Assembly: GCA_023301395.1 (NCBI GenBank)
Contig: JALZUY010000122.1
Location: forward strand, 1 to 5,137
From: Nonlabens sp.
Lineage (GTDB): Bacteria; Bacteroidota; Bacteroidia; Flavobacteriales; Flavobacteriaceae
DNA length: 5,137 nucleotides
Direction: 5' to 3'
Below the pieces are notes generated by a model, which was not told the origin of the DNA, made no database searches, and was given only the letters and a program-made list of their open reading frames with translations. Below, piece by piece: positions 1-5,137 of this stretch. Each line of letters begins with the position of its first letter. Within the stretch, counting starts at the first letter, position 1. The position numbers and the translations under genes were made by a program.

Positions 1-66
1 TTCATTAAATAAATATTAAATATCAACGTTTTTTATATATATTTCAGTCCCCTAAAATAAACAATC

Positions 67-258
67 ATGCAAATTAATGGCACACTAAGAAAAATCATTC
101 CAATCTGTTCAATGTTATTAGCTCTAGGAATAGTTGCTTTTCAAAGTATTGAAAATTCTTCAAAGAAAGAAAAACAGAAGCAACAAATTGAGCAGCAAGA
201 ACTAAGTAAGTCAACTGACTCTAATCCCATTTTAAGTGTTATAGAAAATGAGAATTAA
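67..258 (+). CDS. Small single-pass membrane protein, unknown function
   Basis: I do not recognise this 63-residue protein. It starts MQINGTLRKII, with basic residues R8 and K9, followed by one hydrophobic stretch at about residues 10-28 (including MLLALGIVAF) that could be a membrane anchor or uncleaved signal. The rest is polar: a Lys/Glu/Gln-rich helix-like segment at about 33-48, then an acidic tail ending NEN. This suggests a short inner-membrane protein with a charged soluble tail, N-in/C-out by the positive-inside rule (inference). C14 is not in a good lipobox, so a lipoprotein is unlikely. The ATG is preceded by an A-rich stretch without Shine-Dalgarno, normal for Bacteroidota. It converges on rsmE with only 14 bases between the stop codons. 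A real small gene is likely because of its organised anchor-plus-charged-tail layout, but homology would have to confirm it. Confidence 0.6.
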   Translation: MQINGTLRKIIPICSMLLALGIVAFQSIENSSKKEKQKQQIEQQELSKSTDSNPILSVIENEN

Positions 259-274
259 TTTTTAAACTCATTTT
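245..274. terminator. Possible bidirectional terminator hairpin
   Basis: A perfect 8-bp inverted repeat, AAAATGAG at 245-252 and CTCATTTT at 267-274, encloses a 14-base AT-rich loop. It spans the stop codon of the small membrane protein and reaches into the stop codon of rsmE, so it sits exactly between two convergent genes. The A run on one arm and T run on the other give a short U tract on either transcript, as in bidirectional intrinsic terminators. The stem is weak (two GC pairs) and the U tracts do not extend beyond it, so the call is tentative. Confidence 0.35.
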
Positions 275-977
275 AACTATTTATCATATTTAACAGTGCT
301 GCAGTATAAATACCTGCAGTCTCTGTGCGCAATCTTGTTTTTCCTAAGCTTACTGGTTTAAATTCTTGAAGCAATGCTTTTTCAATTTCTTGGATTGAAA
401 AATCACCTTCAGGACCTATAAGAATTACAGTTGATTCTTCAGCTTTGATAGAGTTTTTTAGATGAATTTTATCAAGCTCTTCACAATGGGCTATGTATTT
501 CTTTGCCGTAATTTTCATTTTAAGAAAATCATCAAAATTTGTTAGCTCGTCAAGGAGTGGCTTGTGAAACTGCAATGATTGTTTCATAGCGCTTACTATA
601 ATTCTATTAAAGCGTTCTAGATTAATTTTATTACGCTCACTATGATCGCATAAAATAGGAGTGATACGAGAAATTCCCATCTCTGTTGCTTTTTCAAGAA
701 ACCATTCCATGCGGTCATTCATTTTAGTAGGAGCAATAGCTATATGCAATTGATAGGAAAGTGGTGGAGTGGCTTTTACAAAATTGATATCTAAATCACA
801 TCTGTTACTTGTAATGTGATTTATGTTGCCATTATATAAATTTCCACGGCCATCAGTAATCGAAATGTCGTCACCTATTTTCTTACGTAATACTTTAAAG
901 ACATGTTTACTTTCCTCACGATCAAGTGTGAAGATTGTTGAGCCTTTGTTTAATTGAGAATTATAAAATAATTGCAT
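273..977 (-). CDS. rsmE: 16S rRNA (uracil(1498)-N(3))-methyltransferase RsmE
   Basis: RsmE uses S-adenosylmethionine to methylate N3 of U1498 (E. coli numbering) in 16S rRNA of the 30S subunit, a cytosolic ribosome-maturation step. The 234-residue length is usual for the family. Residues 1-70 form the PUA-like RNA-binding part, with the typical H-x-x-VLR block (HVFKVLRKKIGD, about 25-36). The SPOUT (trefoil-knot) methyltransferase domain follows: KMNDRMEWFLEKATEMG at about 85-101, the SER motif in CDHSERN at about 110-116, the SAM-binding IGPEGDF at 187-193, and LGKTRLRTETAG at 211-222, which closes the knot and cofactor pocket. No key motif is missing. The ATG shares one base with the tsaD stop (TAATG), so translation is probably coupled to tsaD and the gene depends on the tsaD promoter. 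It ends against the convergent small gene. Confidence 0.96.
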   Translation of the reverse strand: MQLFYNSQLNKGSTIFTLDREESKHVFKVLRKKIGDDISITDGRGNLYNGNINHITSNRCDLDINFVKATPPLSYQLHIAIAPTKMNDRMEWFLEKATEMGISRITPILCDHSERNKINLERFNRIIVSAMKQSLQFHKPLLDELTNFDDFLKMKITAKKYIAHCEELDKIHLKNSIKAEESTVILIGPEGDFSIQEIEKALLQEFKPVSLGKTRLRTETAGIYTAALLNMINS

Positions 978-1993
978 TACATGTGAATTCTAGGAGTTGA
1001 TGTTATTTCTAGACCTGCAAAATCATTTTCTAAATATTTAAAATAACCAGCAATACCTATCATTGCAGCATTATCTGTAGTATAATCAAATGGTGGAATA
1101 AATGTTTTCCAGCCTTTTGATTCCATAGATTTGAGATGTGCTCTTATTCCTGAGTTTGCACTCACGCCTCCACCTATGGCAACTTGCTTTATTCCAGTTT
1201 GTTGAACTGCTTTTTCAAGTTTTTGAAATAAAATTTTAATCAGTGTATATTGAATACTAGCACATATATCTTCTAGGTTTTTTTCTATAAAGTTCTCGTC
1301 TTTTTTAGTTTCTCGTTGCAAAAAATAAAGAACTGCTGTCTTAAAACCGCTGAAACTGTAGTTAAGTTCAGGTGCTTTAGGAACTGGGAATAAAAAAGCT
1401 TTTGGATTACCTTTTTGAGCAAGTTTATCAACTTGTGGTCCTGCAGGATATCCTAATCCTAATATCTTACCTGATTTGTCAAACGCTTCTCCTACAGCAT
1501 CATCTTGAGTAGTTCCTAAGACTTTCATGTCACTAGGACTATTTACTTGTACTATTTGAGTGTGTCCGCCACTTATGGTAAGCGCTAGAAAAGGGAAACT
1601 AGGTTTCTCCTGTCCATCTTCTATAAAATGGGCTAGTATATGACCGTGCATGTGATGCACGTCTAATAATGGAATATTTAAAGAAAGTGCTAATGATTTT
1701 GCAAAACTCGTTCCTACCAGTAGACTACCCATTAATCCAGGACCTTTTGTAAAGGCAATTGCACTTAATTGATTTTTATTAATTTTTGCTTGTTGCAGTG
1801 CTTCATGAACTACGGGTACAATGTTTGATTGATGTGCTCTAGAAGCTAGTTCTGGTACAACACCGCCATATTTTTCATGTATTTTTTGATTAGCTATAAA
1901 GTTAGAAAGTACGCGGTCATTTTCTAAAATTGCACAAGCTGTGTCATCACATGATGATTCAATTGCAAGAATGTATGTATTTTGTGGCTGCAT
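977..1993 (-). CDS. tsaD: tRNA N6-adenosine threonylcarbamoyltransferase TsaD
   Basis: TsaD (Kae1/Qri7/YgjD family) transfers the threonylcarbamoyl group from threonylcarbamoyl-AMP to N6 of A37 in tRNAs reading ANN codons, forming t6A. In bacteria it works in the cytosol with TsaB and TsaE after TsaC/TsaC2 makes the intermediate; none of those partners is in this window. The 338-residue length is standard. Visible ASKHA-fold motifs are ESSCDDT (12-18), the metal-binding HMHGH (H114, H118), SGGHT (141-145), the GEAFDKSGKILGLGYPAGP block (about 168-186), YSFSGFKT (about 212-219), the nucleotide-binding GGGVSAN (274-280) and TDNAAMIG (306-313, with D307 the third metal ligand by homology). The start is supported because ESSCDDT lies about 12 residues in, as usual, and the upstream ATG at the minus-strand position near 2009 runs into a stop within three codons. 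It is the first gene of a tsaD-rsmE operon. Confidence 0.98.
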   Translation of the reverse strand: MQPQNTYILAIESSCDDTACAILENDRVLSNFIANQKIHEKYGGVVPELASRAHQSNIVPVVHEALQQAKINKNQLSAIAFTKGPGLMGSLLVGTSFAKSLALSLNIPLLDVHHMHGHILAHFIEDGQEKPSFPFLALTISGGHTQIVQVNSPSDMKVLGTTQDDAVGEAFDKSGKILGLGYPAGPQVDKLAQKGNPKAFLFPVPKAPELNYSFSGFKTAVLYFLQRETKKDENFIEKNLEDICASIQYTLIKILFQKLEKAVQQTGIKQVAIGGGVSANSGIRAHLKSMESKGWKTFIPPFDYTTDNAAMIGIAGYFKYLENDFAGLEITSTPRIHM

Positions 1994-2018
1994 TATGATA
2001 CTAAGGCATAAAAATTGG

Positions 2019-2027
2019 TAATCTTTG
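2019..2027 (+). promoter_or_regulatory. Possible divergent -7-like promoter element for tamB
   Basis: The plus strand reads TAATCTTTG, one base longer in the spacer than TAnnTTTG (equivalently AATCTTTG, a one-mismatch match). It abuts the minus-strand tsaD -7 box; together they form the palindrome TTTGCAAA at 2024-2031, so the two promoters would be back to back. Transcription would begin around 2032-2035, only about 15-20 bases before the likely tamB start. No -33 TTG is visible, so this is weaker than the tsaD element. Confidence 0.35.
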
Positions 2028-2035
2028 CAAAAGTA
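2028..2035 (-). promoter_or_regulatory. Bacteroidota -7 promoter element for tsaD-rsmE
   Basis: On the minus strand this reads TACTTTTG, an exact match to the Bacteroidota primary-sigma -7 consensus TAnnTTTG. It lies 34 bases before the tsaD ATG, which would give a leader of roughly 25-30 bases. I see no TTG-type -33 element at the expected 19-22 bases further upstream, so recognition may rest mainly on the -7 box. The position in the short gap between divergent genes supports it. There is no evidence of start-site mapping. Confidence 0.55.
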
Positions 2036-2049
2036 AATTATCTACCGCT

Positions 2050-4797
2050 ATTAAAAGGATTTTAAAAATATTACTAAAAGTACTGCTGGTTCTACTAGTG
2101 CTATTTCTTATTTTGGTTTTTGCCTTTAGTTTTCCAGCTGTGCAAACTAAGGCAGCAAAATGGACAACGTCATATCTCAATGATACTTATGATACTGATA
2201 TTTCAATAGAAAAAATCCATGTAAGTTATTCAGGAAACATTGCGTTAGAAAACGCACTGGCGCTTGATCACAAAAAAGACACGGTCATCTTTGTGAAGAA
2301 CTTAGAAACATCCATACTCAGTTTTGGTGATTTAATAGATGGTCAACCAGATTTAGGTGCTGTTGTACTGGATGGTTTGTATCTCAATATTCACAGATAC
2401 AAGGTGGATTCTAGAGATAATTTGAGCCTGTTCATTGATAAATTCCGTACAGGGAAAACCTCAAGTGGTAAACCATTTGTGTTAGAAGCTAGTAAGTTGA
2501 ATGTTTCTAACTCACGAATTATGGTTTATGATGAAACTATAAAATATCCAGAATCGTTTTATGCGCGTAACCTTAATATGGTTGTCAGTGACTTTAAAAT
2601 CGAAGAAGGAATTATAACATCTAGTATAGAAAAGTCTAATTTTCTTATGCACACAGGTGTTATGAAAGAAGAAAATGGCGTGACAGACTTGATTATTAAA
2701 AACCTTAAATCAAATTTCACATATACCAGTTCTCAAATTACCATTGCAAATCTTGAAATAGAAACTGCTGGATCTAAACTTACAGGGGATTTAAAACTTA
2801 ATTACAAGGATAATAAGTTTTCAAACTTTACAAATAAAGTAGATTGGGATTTTCAAATTGATGAGGCATCTATAGCGTCTAATGAATTGCGATTGTTTTA
2901 TGATGAACTTGTTAAAAATGAGAGCTTTGATTTAAGTGGTCATATGACTGGTACTCTTAATGACTTTAGAGTAAAAGGAATGAAAGCAACCGCTCTAAGT
3001 GATATTGATATAGATGGAGATATGCATTTTGTCAATGTAGTAGATGATTTAGGGAACTTTTTTATAGAGGGAACTTTTAATAACATTAGGTTAAGCAATA
3101 AAGATTTAAAAGTGTTTTTGCCTCGGGTTTTAGGAAATACTTTGCCTAAAGAAATAGATGTTCTAGGAACTGTAAATGCTCAAGGATATGCATCAGTAAA
3201 CTCAAATACAGTAGTATCTAGATTAAAAGGAACTACTCGCAAAGGATCATTTGATACAGATCTAGTTCTTTCTAATATTCAAAGCTCTAAACCTGGTTAT
3301 AAGGGTAAAGTAAAAGTTGTTGATCTTGACCTAGGTTCCATAACAGGTATCACCGCACTAGGGAAAACGACTCTTAATCTAAATGTGAACGGAAAAGGAT
3401 TCAATACCGATAATTTAAGTACAAACATTAACGGTGGTGTGATCAATATTGAATACAATGGATATACTTATCGTAATATTAAGATAGATGGAACTCTTGA
3501 GAACCCGATATTTGATGGTAGACTTTCTATTAATGACCCTAATGTGAAACTCAGTTTTGATGGCCTGGCAGACTTATCACAAAACATCAATAAATACGAT
3601 TTTAAGGCAAGCATAGATTATGCAAATCTTAATGCGATTAATATCTTTAAACGAGATTCCGTCTCTATATTAAAGGGTGACGTAATTATGGCTATGCAAG
3701 GATCTACCCTTAATAATGCCTATGGATTTATTGAGTTTAAAGATGCCAGTTATACTAACGATAATAAAGAATACGTATTTGAAGATTTCAAGGTGGTCTC
3801 GTCTTTTGAAAAAGAAGTGCGTAAGATCACCATCAATAGTCCCGACATTATAGAAGGCGAACTATCTGGAGTATTTAAAATTGAAGAAATTCCAGAATTG
3901 TTTAAAAATTCCATAGGTAATGTCTATACAAATTACCGATCTAATACAGTTACTAAAGATCAATACCTCGATTATGAATTCCAGATTTATGATAAAATCG
4001 TAGATCTCGTTTTTCCTGATATCGCTCTAGGCGAAAACACAACTCTTAAAGGCCAAGTAGCTTCAAATGAGGCACAATTTAAAATGACCTTTAGAACACC
4101 TGAGATTAAACTGTTTGACGATATAAAGCTGGATAAAGTAAATGTTCAAATCAATAATCAGAATCCATTATTTAATACCTATATCAAGATTGATAATGTT
4201 AAAAATGGTGTTTATGATGTGAATGACTTTAAACTCATAAATATAACAAATCGAGATACCTTATTCTTTAGAACAGAGTTTGTAAGTGAGGAACGAAAAA
4301 GCGATAAATACAATCTTAGCTTTTATCATACAGTAAATAACAGCAGTCAATCAGTAGTAGGGATAAGAAAAAGTGATGTTAAGTTTCGAGGAAAAAAATG
4401 GTTCTTAAATAATGACGAAGATGAGGTACAACTCACGTTTGATCATGATTTTAAAAATTTCAATTTGGACACTTTAATCTTTAATCATAACAAAGAGTTT
4501 ATCACTCTTGCCGGAGATATAAGTGGAAAAGACAATAAGGAATTACATCTAGACTTTAAAGATGTACGTATTTCTAGCCTTACATCACCCATTGATAGTC
4601 TCAAGATGCGAGGCCTTATTAATGGCTCTTTAGAGCTCAATCAAAAAGAAGGTAAATATGCACCCATTAGTGATTTTACAGTATCAGATTTTGAAGTGAA
4701 TGATACACCATTAGGAGACTTTGAAATGATCATTGCAGGTAATGAGAATCTTACTGATTATAAGGTGAATGCACAGTTAAAAGATGATGTTAAAAAG
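2050..4797 (+). CDS. tamB: TamB-like (AsmA-family) envelope protein, 3'-truncated at junction
   Basis: TamB-type proteins are inner-membrane-anchored, long beta-groove proteins spanning the periplasm; they are linked to outer-membrane protein assembly (with TamA) and phospholipid transport between membranes. Counting from an ATT at 2050, residues 1-10 are basic (KRILKILLK), about 11-28 form one membrane anchor, and FPAVQTKAA (about 28-36) is the usual start of the periplasmic part. The N-terminal AsmA-like region follows, including LDGLYLNIHRY and DNLSLFIDKF (about 123-132), a pattern typical of Bacteroidota TamB. The remainder is beta-rich repeated G-x-(hydrophobic)-x segments with no cysteine-rich or catalytic motif. 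About 914 residues remain, whereas Bacteroidota TamB proteins are usually around 1400-1700, so the conserved C-terminal DUF490 domain is missing. The start is uncertain: no ATG, GTG or TTG lies in frame between the stop at 2002 and GTG 2098, which falls inside the anchor. Divergent from tsaD. Confidence 0.82.
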
Positions 4798-4803
4798 AAC
4801 CAT
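4783..4803. other. Probable chimeric junction between two genomes
   Basis: The encoded protein switches here from TamB body (ending near NAQLKDDV) to a type IV prepilin leader (KKNHGRSHAFSLVELL) without a stop or frame change. The A-rich stretch TTAAAAAGAAC at 4790-4800 contains AAA AAG, which would fit both a Lys codon in tamB and the MKK opening of a prepilin, so the exact crossover cannot be placed. Hand-counted GC is 58/180 (32%) in 4621-4800 and 132/337 (39%) in 4801-5137. An assembly or amplification chimera is the most economical reading; a genuine recombination is possible but unlikely. Confidence 0.75.
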
Positions 4804-5137
4804 GGTAGGTCGCATGCTTTTTCCCTTGTAGAGTTATTGATTGTATTGTTTATTGGGGCAACGGTATTAACGATGGGCATTAGTTTATACGTGACCTGTG
4901 TGGCAACGGGCTCTAAAAATCTAAAAATGTCACGCTTACGTAGCGATCTACTCTCTCTTGTTGCGCTGATAGAAACGGATATTAGACGTGCAGGATATGG
5001 TGGTAGTGATTATCTAGTGGGCACCAATGGGAATCAAACGGTTGATATTAATAGCAATAATAATTGTATTGTTTATTACTATAACCACAATGATAGCATC
5101 GCGCTTGAAAGCAGTAACAAAATGGCATTTAGCTTAC
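4792..5137 (+). CDS. PilW-like type IV prepilin, partial at both ends
   Basis: Minor type IV pilins of the PilW kind are processed by the inner-membrane prepilin peptidase PilD and help prime pilus assembly. The fragment has a short basic leader (KKNHGRSHA), then FSLVELLIVLFIG with the conserved Glu at +5 and a continuous hydrophobic helix of about 20 residues (to about SLYV). Next come an amphipathic stretch (SRLRSDLLSLVALIETD) and DIRRAGYGG, a hallmark segment of PilW-like minor pilins, followed by the globular domain start with a Cys in NNCIVYYY. The -1 residue at the cleavage site is Ala, not the usual Gly. There is no in-frame ATG before the methylation motif (first one at 4873), so the true start was lost at the junction; the native opening was plausibly MKKNHGRSHAF. 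The 3' end runs off the window. The style is gammaproteobacterial (Vibrio/Alteromonas-like), unlike the upstream genes. Confidence 0.8.

Noticed and set aside
38..45. TATATTTC as a -7 box for the small membrane protein gene
   Set aside because: The last base does not match TAnnTTTG, no -33 element is seen, and such matches are common in AT-rich sequence.
109..111. Lipoprotein processing at C14 of the small membrane protein (codon at about 106-108)
   Set aside because: The preceding residues IPI do not fit a lipobox and the Cys comes before the hydrophobic core, not after it.
2098..2100. GTG as the tamB start
   Set aside because: It falls inside the membrane anchor and discards the basic KRILKILLK segment that such anchors need; kept only as the first canonical option.
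4802..4831. ATG at 4802 as a start for the pilin
   Set aside because: It is in a different frame from FSLVELL and reaches a TAG within ten codons.
2050..5137. A single TamB-pilin fusion protein of about 1029 codons
   Set aside because: The prepilin signal would be buried after a long periplasmic region, the pilin lacks its own start, TamB lacks its C-terminal domain, and composition changes at the join. A chimera explains all of these.
4801..5137. Recent horizontal transfer or a mobile element bringing in the pilin
   Set aside because: No transposase, integrase, terminal repeat or target duplication is visible, and the insertion would have to destroy tamB; the window end prevents seeing the other boundary.

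Overview
The first 4.8 kb read as an ordinary chromosomal segment of a marine-type member of the Bacteroidota, most likely class Flavobacteriia. The evidence is low GC (about one third by hand count of sampled lines), no Shine-Dalgarno-like sites, a Bacteroidota-type -7 promoter element (TAnnTTTG), and Bacteroidota-style versions of RsmE, TsaD and TamB. No lineage below class can be assigned from sequence reading alone.

Layout. At 67-258 (+) lies a 63-residue single-pass membrane protein of unknown function. It converges on a minus-strand operon, and an 8-bp inverted repeat in the gap could end transcription from both sides. The operon is tsaD (977-1993) followed by rsmE (273-977); the genes share one base at a TAATG junction. 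TsaD makes the t6A modification of tRNA and RsmE methylates 16S rRNA, so both act on the translation apparatus. A compact 56-base divergent control region separates tsaD from a long plus-strand reading frame encoding the N-terminal two thirds or so of a TamB/AsmA-like envelope protein, with an inner-membrane anchor and a long periplasmic repeat body.

The anomaly is near position 4792. The reading frame stays open, but the protein changes abruptly from TamB body to the N-terminus of a type IV prepilin (AFSLVELLIVLFIG, then a PilW-like DIRRAGYGG segment), which runs off the window end. GC rises from about 32% (4621-4800) to about 39% (4801-5137), and the pilin resembles gammaproteobacterial PilW-type proteins. 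The best explanation is a chimeric join of two unrelated genomes at a short A-rich stretch (assembly or amplification artefact), not a true fusion. TamB therefore lacks its conserved C-terminal domain here, and the pilin lacks its own start codon and most of its C-terminal part.

I found no RNA gene, CRISPR array, insertion sequence or defence system. Apart from the junction, the window holds housekeeping genes; the junction should be settled before anything is built on it.
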